Shown: in pieces, positions 53,656 through 62,056 of the stretch
Position numbering within the stretch: the first letter of the stretch is position 1
Layout: each line of letters starts with the position of its first letter
Origin: Desulfovibrio oxyclinae DSM 11498
GTDB lineage: Bacteria; Desulfobacterota; Desulfovibrionia; Desulfovibrionales; Desulfovibrionaceae
Length of the DNA: 64,000 nucleotides
NCBI RefSeq assembly: GCF_000375485.1
Contig: NZ_AQXE01000005.1
Location: 1 to 64,000, forward strand
Direction: 5' to 3'
Notes under the pieces: model-generated
What the model saw: the letters and a program-made list of their open reading frames with translations, nothing else
The model's database searches: none
What the model was told of the DNA's origin: nothing
Program-made: the position numbers and the translations under genes

Positions 53656-56076
53656 GTGGCTGATTTCAGGAAAGCGCTCGCAGACGACAAGGTATATTTC
53701 TTTGACGGCGGTTACGGAACCCTGCTTCAGAGCAGGGGACTGCCCGCCGGACTTTCCCCCGAACTGTGGGGGATGGAGGCGCCGGACGTCATCCGCTCGG
53801 CCTATGCAGACTACGTGGAGGCCGGGGCCGACCTGATCACCTCCAACACCTTCGGCGGCTCTGCGCCCAAGCTGGAGGGCAAGGCCGACGTCTTCGAACT
53901 GAACCGCCGCATGGTGGAACTCGCCCGCGAAGTGGCAGACGGCCGTTCCTTCGTCGCCGGCTCCGTTGGGCCCACCGGAAAGTTCGTGGAGCCGCTTGGT
54001 CCCTTGAGCTTCCGTGAAATGGTGGATATCTACCGCGAGCAGATTCGGGGTATCGTCGCCGGCGGTGCGGACCTGATCCTTGCCGAGACGCATTTCGATC
54101 TTGCCGAGATCAAGGCCGTGGTCGTGGCGGCGCGCGAGGTTTGCGACCTGCCCGTGGCCACCTCAATGACCTTCGAGGGTTCCGCCTGTCTGACCGGCAC
54201 CTCGCCGCAGACATACGTGGATACCATGCAGAACCTTGGCGTGGAGCTGATCGGCACCAACTGTTCCGCAGGCCCGGAGCAGATGTACGACACGCTGGTG
54301 CAGTGGCTGCCGCGGCTTGAAACGCCGGTTTTCGCCGAGGCCAACGCCGGTCTTCCGGAGCTGGACGAAGAAGGCAATACCGTCTTTCGTCTCGCGCCCG
54401 AGCCGTTCGCCGAACAGGCCGTGAAATTTCTGGACGTTGGTGCAAAGATCATCGGCGGCTGCTGCGGCACCACCCCGGACCATATCCGCGCCCTGCGCGC
54501 CAAGGCCGAGGGCCGCAGCTGGGCCATGCCGCAAAAGACCGACCATGCGAGCACCGTGGTGACGTCGCGCGCCGTATCCGTGCCCCTTGGTTTCGACCAT
54601 CGCTCGGTCATTATCGGCGAACGCATCAACCCCACCGGCAAGAAGCTGCTCACCGAAGAACTTCAGGAAGGCCGCTTCAACGAGGCCATGCGCTTTGCCA
54701 CGGAGCAGACCGAGCTTGGCGCGCCCGTGCTCGACGTGAACGTGGGGGCGCCCATGGTCGATGAAGGGCAGCTGCTGCCGGAGCTGGTCAAGTCCCTCGT
54801 GGCCCGCTACCAGTGTCCGCTTTGTATCGACTCCAACGACTCCGACGCGGTGGAGAACGCCCTGTGGAACTATCCCGGCTCGCCGCTGGTCAACTCCATC
54901 ACCGGCGAGCCCGGCAAGATGGAACGCCTCGGGCCGCTGTGCCGCAAGTTCGGCGCGCCGTTCATCCTGCTGCCGCTGGAAGGCAAGAAGTTGCCCGTAA
55001 CCGCCGCCGAACGCATCGAGGTGCTGGAACGGCTGCTGGCGGAAGCAGACGCGCTGGGCATCCCGCGCCGCCTGATCGTGGTGGACGCGCTGGCGTTGAC
55101 CGTGTCCTCCAAGCCGGAAGCGGCCCGGGCCAGCCTCGAGCTCATCCGCCATTGCAAGGAAAACCTTGGGCTGGCCACTACCATCGGCCTGTCAAACATA
55201 TCCTTCGGCCTGCCCGCCCGCGAACTGCTCAACTCCAATTTCCTGGCCCTCGCCATGGGCGCGGGGCTGACTTCCTGCATCGCCAACCCCAACTCCGCCC
55301 GGCTGCAGGAAACCCTGCACAGCGTGGAAGTGCTGTTGGACCGCGACAAGCAGGCGCAGCGGTACATCGAAGGCTACTCCGACTGGACGCCGGGCACGGC
55401 CGCACCCGCGGCGACCGGCGGGGGAGCTTCGGCCTCCTCGGGATCGCAGGATGATGCCGACCCGGTGTTCTCCGCCGTTGTCAAGGGCGACCGCGACGCC
55501 ATCCTCGATCTGGTGGAGAAAAAGCTGGAGTCCGGCATGTCGGCCATGGATCTGGTGAATGACCTGCTCATCCCCGGCATCATGGAGGTGGGCGAGAAGT
55601 ACGAGCGCAAGGAATACTTCCTGCCGCAGCTGCTGCGTTCCGCCGAGACCATGAAGACCGCCTTTGGTCGTCTCCAGCCGCTGCTTGAGGCCGAATCCGA
55701 GGGCGGCAGCAAGCCCGTGGTCATCATGGCCACCGTCGAAGGCGACATTCACGACATCGGCAAGAACATCGTATGCCTGATGCTCGGCAACCATGGCTTT
55801 GAGGTAATCGACCTCGGCAAGGACGTGCCCGCCGAGCGCATCGTGGAAGCCGCGGTGGAGCACAAGGCCAGCATCATAGGACTTTCCGCGCTCATGACCA
55901 CCACCATGGTCCGCATGGAAGACACGGTGAAGCTGGTGCGCGAGCGCGGCATGGACGTGAAGGTCATCATCGGCGGCGCGGTGGTCACCGAGAAGTTCTG
56001 CAACGCCATCGGCGCGGACGGCTGGAGCACGGATGCGCTCGACGCGGTGCGAATTGCACAGAATCTGGTGCAGTAA
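53656..56076 (+). CDS. metH: Cobalamin-dependent methionine synthase, lacking the reactivation domain
   Basis: MetH transfers a methyl group from methyltetrahydrofolate to homocysteine. The 806-aa protein has the homocysteine domain with zinc Cys 203, 269 and 270 (TNCSAGP, IGGCCGTT), the pterin-binding domain (IGERINPTGKKLL), and the cobalamin cap and binding domain with GDIHDIGKN (His 699 as cobalt ligand). It ends there; the AdoMet-binding reactivation domain of the 1,220-aa enzyme is missing, as known from related organisms, where other proteins do this. The start is GTG at 53656. It leads a five-gene run. Confidence 0.95.
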   Translation: MADFRKALADDKVYFFDGGYGTLLQSRGLPAGLSPELWGMEAPDVIRSAYADYVEAGADLITSNTFGGSAPKLEGKADVFELNRRMVELAREVADGRSFVAGSVGPTGKFVEPLGPLSFREMVDIYREQIRGIVAGGADLILAETHFDLAEIKAVVVAAREVCDLPVATSMTFEGSACLTGTSPQTYVDTMQNLGVELIGTNCSAGPEQMYDTLVQWLPRLETPVFAEANAGLPELDEEGNTVFRLAPEPFAEQAVKFLDVGAKIIGGCCGTTPDHIRALRAKAEGRSWAMPQKTDHASTVVTSRAVSVPLGFDHRSVIIGERINPTGKKLLTEELQEGRFNEAMRFATEQTELGAPVLDVNVGAPMVDEGQLLPELVKSLVARYQCPLCIDSNDSDAVENALWNYPGSPLVNSITGEPGKMERLGPLCRKFGAPFILLPLEGKKLPVTAAERIEVLERLLAEADALGIPRRLIVVDALALTVSSKPEAARASLELIRHCKENLGLATTIGLSNISFGLPARELLNSNFLALAMGAGLTSCIANPNSARLQETLHSVEVLLDRDKQAQRYIEGYSDWTPGTAAPAATGGGASASSGSQDDADPVFSAVVKGDRDAILDLVEKKLESGMSAMDLVNDLLIPGIMEVGEKYERKEYFLPQLLRSAETMKTAFGRLQPLLEAESEGGSKPVVIMATVEGDIHDIGKNIVCLMLGNHGFEVIDLGKDVPAERIVEAAVEHKASIIGLSALMTTTMVRMEDTVKLVRERGMDVKVIIGGAVVTEKFCNAIGADGWSTDALDAVRIAQNLVQ

Positions 56077-56127
56077 GGTCGGATTCTTGCACTTTGATTC
56101 CGCGACGATCCCTGCTATGATGATGCG

Positions 56128-56646
56128 ATGAAAACCGCACGCTTCATCCATGCGCCCCTCATGGCGCTGATAATTCTGTTGGCCGGGTGTCTGCCTTCGG
56201 CCGCCGAATATCCTGTGCTCGACCCCTCCGCCATGGAGGCGAAACTTTCGGAATCCAAGGGGACGCCGACGCTGGTGGTCTTCTGGGCCACGTGGTGTCC
56301 GCCCTGCATGAAGGAAATCCCCGAGCTTGAACGCTACAAGCGCGAGGCGGGCGACAGCGTGGACATTCTGGCCATTTCGGTGAACGACGGGCCGGAGCAG
56401 ATCGACAAGTTCTTCGGCGGCGAGACGCCCCTTGACGTGTACCGCGCCACGGAAGGTCTCTTGCGCAAACGTCGCATCAGCGGCATCCCGCGCAGCGATT
56501 TCTATAACGCCTCCGGAGAGCATCTTTACAGCTTCGAGGGCTACAGCCCCGAAGTGCTGCACACGCTGATGCGCAGCCTCACGCATCCGGACGAGTTCTC
56601 CGCTGCGGAGCATGACGCCCTGCGCAACCGTTTCCCTACAAAATAA
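56128..56646 (+). CDS. TlpA-like thioredoxin-fold lipoprotein
   Basis: A 172-aa protein with a signal ending in LLAGC (acylated Cys about 21), so probably membrane anchored. The thioredoxin fold has the redox motif WATWCPPCMKE. Such TlpA/ResA-type proteins reduce disulfides in the periplasm, for example in cytochrome c maturation. The C-terminal GYSPEVLHTLMRSL fits the fold. It lies 51 nt after metH and 12 nt before the acetyltransferase gene. Confidence 0.88.
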   Translation: MKTARFIHAPLMALIILLAGCLPSAAEYPVLDPSAMEAKLSESKGTPTLVVFWATWCPPCMKEIPELERYKREAGDSVDILAISVNDGPEQIDKFFGGETPLDVYRATEGLLRKRRISGIPRSDFYNASGEHLYSFEGYSPEVLHTLMRSLTHPDEFSAAEHDALRNRFPTK

Positions 56647-56658
56647 CGGACCCCGAAC

Positions 56659-57117
56659 ATGATAATTCGCAAGGCGAAAATTCCGGACGTCAGGGCCATT
56701 CACACCCTGCTGCTTCGGCAGGAAGATCACGAATCCCTTGTTCTGCCTCGCTCCTTCAGTCAGCTGTACAGCCACCTGAGGGATTTTTTCGTGGTGGAGG
56801 AAGACGGCGAGATCATCGGCTGCGTGGCCCTCTCCATCACCTGGGCCGATCTGGCGGAGATTCGCTCGCTCGTGGTGAGCAAGGACTGCCGGGGGGCGGG
56901 GCTCGGGCGCAAGCTCGTTGAAGCCGCCCTGAGCGAGGCCCTGACGCTTGGCATCTATTCGATATTCACGCTGACCGAGGTGCCGGGATTCTTCGAGCGC
57001 ATGGGCTTTGCCTACACCGAAATGGAAAACCTCAACCAGAAGATATGGGCCGACTGTCTCAACTGCCCCAGGTTCCCGGACCTGTGCAACGAGACGGCCA
57101 TGACCATTGAACTGTAA
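56659..57117 (+). CDS. GNAT acetyltransferase, ArgA-like (N-acetylglutamate synthase)
   Basis: A 152-aa GNAT enzyme. Motif A (RSLVVSKDCRGAGLGRKLVEAAL) binds acetyl-CoA. The C-terminal ending, QKIWADCLNCPRFPDLCNE, has three conserved cysteines and matches the pattern of short ArgA-type N-acetylglutamate synthases, which start arginine biosynthesis. The function is inferred from that tail. It sits between tlpA-like and hpt, without other arg genes. Confidence 0.78.
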   Translation: MIIRKAKIPDVRAIHTLLLRQEDHESLVLPRSFSQLYSHLRDFFVVEEDGEIIGCVALSITWADLAEIRSLVVSKDCRGAGLGRKLVEAALSEALTLGIYSIFTLTEVPGFFERMGFAYTEMENLNQKIWADCLNCPRFPDLCNETAMTIEL

Positions 57118-57137
57118 ACCCGACGGGACCGATAGCA

Positions 57138-57677
57138 ATGGGCCATAAGCTGACCCCCTTCATCACCGGCGAAACCATCCGTGAACGCATCGACGTTCTC
57201 GGACGCGAAATAGTGCAAAGCTACGAAAACAACGAAGAACCGCTCGTGTGCATCTGTGTGCTCAAGGGCGCGTTCCTGTTCTTCTCCGACCTGATCCGCA
57301 GGGTGGACAGGCCCATGGAAGTGGACTTCGTGCGGCTGGCCAGCTACGGCTCCGCCACTTCCCGCAGCGAGGACGTCATTTTCTCCAAGGATCTTGAGGT
57401 TCCCATCGAAGGCAAGGATGTGCTGGTCATTGAGGATATCGTCGATACCGGACACTCCATGGACTTCCTGCTGCACGTGTTGAAGCGGAGAAATCCCAAG
57501 AGTTTGAAAATTTGTGCGCTAATTGATAAGCATGAGAGACGTGAGACAGGCGTCCAGGTGGACTTTGCCGGATTCAACCTTTCGGAAGGGTTCATTGTGG
57601 GATACGGTCTGGATTACGCTGAACGCTACCGCGAGCTTGACGGCATCTACGAACTCTCCACCGATGCCGGAAAGTAA
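57138..57677 (+). CDS. hpt: Hypoxanthine phosphoribosyltransferase
   Basis: This purine salvage enzyme makes IMP (and GMP) from hypoxanthine (guanine) and PRPP. The 179-aa length is normal. The PRPP-binding motif is VLVIEDIVDTGHSMDFL; VCVLKGAFLFFSDLIR and DFVRLASYG are also typical. It is 20 nt after the acetyltransferase gene and 24 nt before the zinc-ribbon gene, within the metH operon. Confidence 0.95.
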   Translation: MGHKLTPFITGETIRERIDVLGREIVQSYENNEEPLVCICVLKGAFLFFSDLIRRVDRPMEVDFVRLASYGSATSRSEDVIFSKDLEVPIEGKDVLVIEDIVDTGHSMDFLLHVLKRRNPKSLKICALIDKHERRETGVQVDFAGFNLSEGFIVGYGLDYAERYRELDGIYELSTDAGK

Positions 57678-57701
57678 ACCGATCACCCAAAGGTGCGCGC
57701 C

Positions 57702-59102
57702 ATGATCGTTACGTGCCCGAACTGCGAGACGAAATACAATCTGCCCGAGGATCGCATCCCCGCCGGCGGAACCAAGGTAAAGTGCTCCCGTTGCAGCCAT
57801 ATTTTCAAGGCTGAACCACCCGCTTCCATGCCCGAGGAGGAAGTGGAGAACCTGCTTGATCAGGAGCCCGAAACCGGTGCCGGAGCCGCCGCACCGGACA
57901 CGGACGACGAGTTCGACAAGGCGTTCAACGAGGTCGCCGGACAGGGCGAAGCCCCGGCCGACGAACCGGCGGAACAGGAATCGCCCGCTCAGGAGACCGC
58001 CGCTGAAACGGAAGAACCCGCCGAGCATGGTGGCGACGTCTTTGCTGACGATGACACGCCCGCGGATGACGACTTTGACAGCCTTTTCGACGAGCCTGTC
58101 GGAAACGCGGACGAAGTTTCCTCAGAAGACTTCACCCCAGAGGCCGACGAGCAGCCCGCCGAAGAACCCGAAGCTGCGGCTGCCCCCTCCGAGCCCGAAG
58201 ACGACCTGAGCGACCTGTTCGGCGACGACGAGCCGGAAGAGGCTGATGCCCCGGCCCCGGGCGGTGCGCAGGCCCCCCCGGAAGATGATGACTATGCCGA
58301 CCTGTTCGGCGATGACGATGACGAGCCGGAAGCCGCGCCCGAATCCTCTGAAGCGCCTTCCGAGGGAGACGATCTCGAAGGCGGTCTTTTCGATGAGGAA
58401 CCCGAAGAGGGGGACCTTTTCGAGCAGGAAGAGGACGAAACCGACGAGCCTGCCGAAAAAGCTTCCGAAGGTCCGTTCGAAACCGACTTTGATCTCGACG
58501 AGGGCGGCAGCGAACCTCAGACGGGCGGCAAGGGCAAATGGGTCGCCATGATCGTCATTTTCCTCATTGCCGCAGGTATCGCCGCAGGGTGGTATTTCAA
58601 GGCGTGGAAGTTTTTCGGCATCGACCCTGCCGCTCTCCTTTCGGACGTACCGGTCATTGGCAGCATGTTCGACGAAGGTGAAGCCGAGGCTCCGCTTTCC
58701 CCGGAAGAGAAGATCAAGAACATCGAACTCAAGAACGTCCGCCAGTACTATGTGCAGAATGAAAAGGCCGGACTGGTCTTCGTGGTGCAGGGCGAGGCGG
58801 TCAACGCCTTCGATACGCCGCGCGAGCGCATCGAGGTGGAGGTCTTCCTTTATGACGCCAACGGCAATGTGCTGACTTCACAGCGGGTCATGGGCGGCAA
58901 CACGCTCTCCATGTTCCAGCTGCGCGTGCAGTCCAAGCAGGAAATCGAGGAAGGTCTTGCCTCCGAGGTGGGCATTCTCTCCAATAACACCTTCCTGCGG
59001 CCCGGTGCATCCACGCCGTTCATGGCTGCCATCTTCGAACCGCCGACCGACAAGGTGAAGGAGTTCGGAGTCAAGGTGGTGGACGTCCAGAAACCCGAAT
59101 AG
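57702..59102 (+). CDS. MJ0042 zinc-ribbon / DUF3426 membrane protein
   Basis: A protein of about 466 aa with an N-terminal zinc ribbon of MJ0042 type (CPNCETKYNLPEDRIPAG, KVKCSRCSHIFKA). Residues about 35-270 are an extremely acidic low-complexity region rich in Asp, Glu, Pro and Ala. A single membrane segment (WVAMIVIFLIAAGIAAGWYF, about 283-302) is followed by a DUF3426-like domain (about 345-460). DUF3426 proteins are common in proteobacteria but have no assigned function. The ATG at 57702 has AAAGG upstream; GTG 57693 is the alternative. Confidence 0.85.
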   Translation: MIVTCPNCETKYNLPEDRIPAGGTKVKCSRCSHIFKAEPPASMPEEEVENLLDQEPETGAGAAAPDTDDEFDKAFNEVAGQGEAPADEPAEQESPAQETAAETEEPAEHGGDVFADDDTPADDDFDSLFDEPVGNADEVSSEDFTPEADEQPAEEPEAAAAPSEPEDDLSDLFGDDEPEEADAPAPGGAQAPPEDDDYADLFGDDDDEPEAAPESSEAPSEGDDLEGGLFDEEPEEGDLFEQEEDETDEPAEKASEGPFETDFDLDEGGSEPQTGGKGKWVAMIVIFLIAAGIAAGWYFKAWKFFGIDPAALLSDVPVIGSMFDEGEAEAPLSPEEKIKNIELKNVRQYYVQNEKAGLVFVVQGEAVNAFDTPRERIEVEVFLYDANGNVLTSQRVMGGNTLSMFQLRVQSKQEIEEGLASEVGILSNNTFLRPGASTPFMAAIFEPPTDKVKEFGVKVVDVQKPE

Positions 59103-59126
59103 CCCTGTTGCTGAAGAAGTGAATAC

Positions 59127-59160
59127 GCCCCCCGGTCGTTATCGGCCGGGGGGCTTTTGT
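59127..59160 (+). terminator. Terminator of the metH operon
   Basis: GCCCCCCGG (59127-59135) pairs with CCGGGGGGC (59146-59154), followed by TTTT. It lies 25 nt past the stop codon of the zinc-ribbon gene. Confidence 0.92.
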
Positions 59161-59243
59161 TGTGGCGAAGCTCTCATTGACATCCGTCGTGATTGCGGAT
59201 GCAATCGGAGAGAAGGATAAATCAACCCTAAAAGGCGGTGTTC

Positions 59244-60509
59244 ATGGCGCGTTCCAGACAGCGACTCAGCATTCTGGTGGCCCTTGAAGACGATTACGAA
59301 CGCGAGCGGCTCGTGGAAATGCTGGGCAGAGCCGTGTCCAGCGTCGCGGCGGCAGCGGACGCAGCTACTGCATTGGAGCGTTTCCGGGCGGAGTCGCCGG
59401 ATGTGACGTTGGTGGATATGAACCTTTCCGACAGCCACGGTAACGACCCCGTGACGCTCATTCGGCGCGAGCGGGAGGATGCCCCGGTGATCGTTGTCTA
59501 CGACAGCTACAACCCCCGGAGGCTGCTGGAGGTGGTGGAGCGCAACGTGGATGCCTTCATCAGAAGCCCCGTGGATCAGGACCGGTTGCTGACGGCGTTG
59601 CGCCGTTGTGCGCGAAACGTCTTCCTTCGGCGCAGGCTGCGTCAGGCGGACCGCGACCTGCATCGCCTGCTGGATGCGTTTCCGGCCATGGCCCTGCTGG
59701 AAAAGGATGGGCGCGTTATTTACGCAAACCGCCCGCTGGCCAATTATTGCGGCTACGAGGACCATGAAGCCATGAACGCGGACGGTGCCGGTCCCGGAGA
59801 GTATATGGAACGGCTTGACGGGACTGTCTATGAGGGCGGTGACGAACGCTGGATCGCCGCCGTGACTGACGACAGACTGGACGTGGACCACGTGGCGCAT
59901 TTGGTGAATCCTGCCAACCCGGACGGTCTGCCGGGGGTCTTTTCGGTTAACCACAGTTCACTTCCCGGTTCCGGGATACGTCTCATCAGCTTCCATGACG
60001 TGAGCGCGCTGGAGGACGAGCGGCGGCATCTGGCGGACGAGGCATCCACCGATCCGCTGACCCGCGCCCTGAATCGGCGCAGTTTCCTGCGCATTCTCGA
60101 AGAGTGCGCGGTTCGCGACAGAACCCTGTCGCTGATCATGTTCGACATCGACCATTTCAAGTCCATCAACGACACCTACGGTCATGACGTGGGCGACAGC
60201 GTCCTGCGGGAGATATCCGCGCTGGTGCGGTCGGATATCCGCCGTTCGGATTTCTTCGCCCGCTGGGGTGGCGAGGAATTCATGGTGCTGCTGCCAGCCT
60301 CGGACATGGACCGCGCCGTGGAAGCGGCGGAGCGGCTTCGCGAAGCGGTGGAGGCTTCGGACTTCACCGGCGTTCCCCGGCAGATAACTTCAAGCTTCGG
60401 CGTCGCCATGCGTCGCCCCGCCGAGTCGTCGGACGAGTTCGTCAAGCGTGTGGATCAAGCCCTGTACGACGCCAAGGAAGGTGGCCGCAATCAGGTGGTG
60501 GTTGGCTGA
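59244..60509 (+). CDS. Diguanylate cyclase response regulator (REC-PAS-GGDEF)
   Basis: A 421-aa protein that probably makes cyclic di-GMP. A receiver domain comes first (about 8-125; phospho-acceptor Asp 58 in LVDMNLSD), then PAS (about 140-260) and GGDEF. The catalytic motif is GGEEF (342-346), an active variant. The inhibitory I-site RxxD (RRSD) sits five residues upstream of it, so product inhibition is likely. The start at 59244 has AAAGGCGG upstream. It stands alone between terminators, and its kinase is not adjacent. Confidence 0.93.
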   Translation: MARSRQRLSILVALEDDYERERLVEMLGRAVSSVAAAADAATALERFRAESPDVTLVDMNLSDSHGNDPVTLIRREREDAPVIVVYDSYNPRRLLEVVERNVDAFIRSPVDQDRLLTALRRCARNVFLRRRLRQADRDLHRLLDAFPAMALLEKDGRVIYANRPLANYCGYEDHEAMNADGAGPGEYMERLDGTVYEGGDERWIAAVTDDRLDVDHVAHLVNPANPDGLPGVFSVNHSSLPGSGIRLISFHDVSALEDERRHLADEASTDPLTRALNRRSFLRILEECAVRDRTLSLIMFDIDHFKSINDTYGHDVGDSVLREISALVRSDIRRSDFFARWGGEEFMVLLPASDMDRAVEAAERLREAVEASDFTGVPRQITSSFGVAMRRPAESSDEFVKRVDQALYDAKEGGRNQVVVG

Positions 60510-60517
60510 ATCGGCAT

Positions 60518-60560
60518 GAAAAACCGCCGAGCGCAAGGCGCTCGGCGGTTCGTGTTTTTG
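60518..60560. terminator. Bidirectional terminator
   Basis: AACCGCCGAGCGC (60522-60534) pairs with GCGCTCGGCGGTT (60538-60550) around a 3-nt loop. T runs follow on both strands. It separates the GGDEF gene from the convergent glycosylation genes. Confidence 0.9.
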
Positions 60561-60575
60561 TATCTTCTCTTGTCG

Positions 60576-60899
60576 CTATTCCGGTGCGACCCAGCCTCGG
60601 TATTCTCCACTTTCGCTGTCTCGGTTCACGGACCAGCCGTTGTAGTCCTGTTCGGGGACCAAACCTTCAAAGCGTTCCTCCTGCCCGTAGATGGGGGCCG
60701 AGAAGGGGGAGCCGATGCGCAGGATGTTGCGCTGGGTGACCAGAAGCGCTTCGTCGCCGCCCACCACGCCTTGTGCCGTGGCGGTGTGTCCGCCCAGCCG
60801 GATGGGATCCGGCAGGTCGGCAAATCCCGTCAGGCAGTATGCCACGGCCAGTCCGAAGGCAAAGGGCCGAAACAGGGCGAAGAAGGTGGGCATGCGCAT
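60576..60899 (-). CDS. Small membrane-anchored protein of unknown function
   Basis: A 107-aa protein with an N-terminal hydrophobic segment (PTFFALFRPFAFGLAVAYCL) that may be an uncleaved signal or anchor, and a polar domain of about 75 residues ending in GEYRGWVAPE. I do not recognise a family; the short strands (NILRIGSPFSAPIYG) suggest an SH3-like barrel. GGAGCCTCCTG precedes the ATG. It is 11 nt after the aminotransferase and probably cotranscribed with STT3 and it, suggesting a part in the glycosylation pathway. Confidence 0.7.
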   Translation of the reverse strand: MRMPTFFALFRPFAFGLAVAYCLTGFADLPDPIRLGGHTATAQGVVGGDEALLVTQRNILRIGSPFSAPIYGQEERFEGLVPEQDYNGWSVNRDSESGEYRGWVAPE

Positions 60900-60910
60900 C
60901 AGGAGGCTCC

Positions 60911-62044
60911 CTAGCAGGCGGTTTTCAGCGCGGTGACGATGGTCTCCTGCTGCTCGGCCGTGAGATACGGGTGCATCGGCAGGCTGAAGATGCGCTCGGC
61001 GATGCCTTCGCACACGGGCAGGTCGCCGCGCTGGTACCCCAGCGACTTGTAGGCGGTCTGCAGGTGCAGCGGGATCGGGTAGTAGATCACGGACGGAATG
61101 TCCGCGGCCTTGAGCCTGCCCATGAGCTCCTCGCGGTGTTCGGAGGATTCGGCCAGCAGGGAATACTGGGCCCACACCGATTCCAGTCCTTCCGGAACCG
61201 TAGGCGGGGTGACGCCCGGCACGTCGGCGAGCAGCTCGTTGTAGCGGGTGGCGATCTCGTTGCGCTTCTCGATCTCGCCGGGGAAGATGGCGAATTTCGC
61301 CAGCAGCACGGCGGCCTGCATGGAGTCAAGGCGGCCGTTGATGCCAAGGCGCACGTTGTCGTATTTGTCGTCGCCCATGCCGTGCACGCGGATGGAGCGC
61401 AGCAGCTTGTCCATCTCGTCGCTGTTGGCGAAGCACATGCCGCCGTCGCCGTAGCAGCCCAGCGGTTTGGCCGGGAAGAAAGAGGTGCAGGCCACGTCGC
61501 CGAAGGCGGTGGTGCGCTTGCCGTGGTAGGTGGCTCCAAAGGACTGGGCCGCATCCACGATGAGGAACATGCCGTTGTTGCGGGCGCGCTGCTGGAGAGC
61601 CTCGTACTCGGCGGAGAGGCCGAACAGGTCCACGGCAATGACGCCCTTGCAGCGCAGCTTGCCCTCGTCCTTGACCTTGGCGATCTTGCGCTTGAGGTCG
61701 GCGGGATCCATGTTGAAGGTCACGGGATCGATGTCCACGAACACCGGGGTCGCGCCCAGCAGGGACACGGTCTCGGCGGTGGCCATGAAAGTGAACGGGG
61801 TGGTGAATACCGCGTCGCCCGGACCGGCACCAAGGGCCATCAGCGCCATCATCAGCGCGTCGGTGCCGGAGGCGCAGCCCACGGCGTGTCTTGTCCCGGC
61901 AAAGTCGGCCAGTTTGGATTCGAGCTCGGTGATTTCCGGGCCCATGATGTATTTACCGTGTTCGAGAACCGCGTCGATGCCGCTTCTCACGGCGTCTTCG
62001 ACTTCACGGTACTGCGTCTTGAGGTCGATGAAGGGAATTGACAT
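60911..62044 (-). CDS. DegT/DnrJ/EryC1-family sugar aminotransferase (WbpE-like)
   Basis: A 377-aa PLP-dependent aminotransferase that acts on nucleotide-bound keto-sugars. It begins MSIPFIDLKTQYREVEDAV and contains GCASGTDALMMALMALGAGP, FTTPFTFMATAETV, VDAAQSFGATYHG, and the PLP-Lys region TSFFPAKPLGCYGDGG, all close in pattern to WbpE/WlbC, which make the 3-amino group of diacetamido-uronic acids. Whether the other wbp genes exist lies outside the window. It is 12 nt downstream of STT3. Confidence 0.88.
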   Translation of the reverse strand: MSIPFIDLKTQYREVEDAVRSGIDAVLEHGKYIMGPEITELESKLADFAGTRHAVGCASGTDALMMALMALGAGPGDAVFTTPFTFMATAETVSLLGATPVFVDIDPVTFNMDPADLKRKIAKVKDEGKLRCKGVIAVDLFGLSAEYEALQQRARNNGMFLIVDAAQSFGATYHGKRTTAFGDVACTSFFPAKPLGCYGDGGMCFANSDEMDKLLRSIRVHGMGDDKYDNVRLGINGRLDSMQAAVLLAKFAIFPGEIEKRNEIATRYNELLADVPGVTPPTVPEGLESVWAQYSLLAESSEHREELMGRLKAADIPSVIYYPIPLHLQTAYKSLGYQRGDLPVCEGIAERIFSLPMHPYLTAEQQETIVTALKTAC

Positions 62045-62056
62045 ATATTCTGTCTC

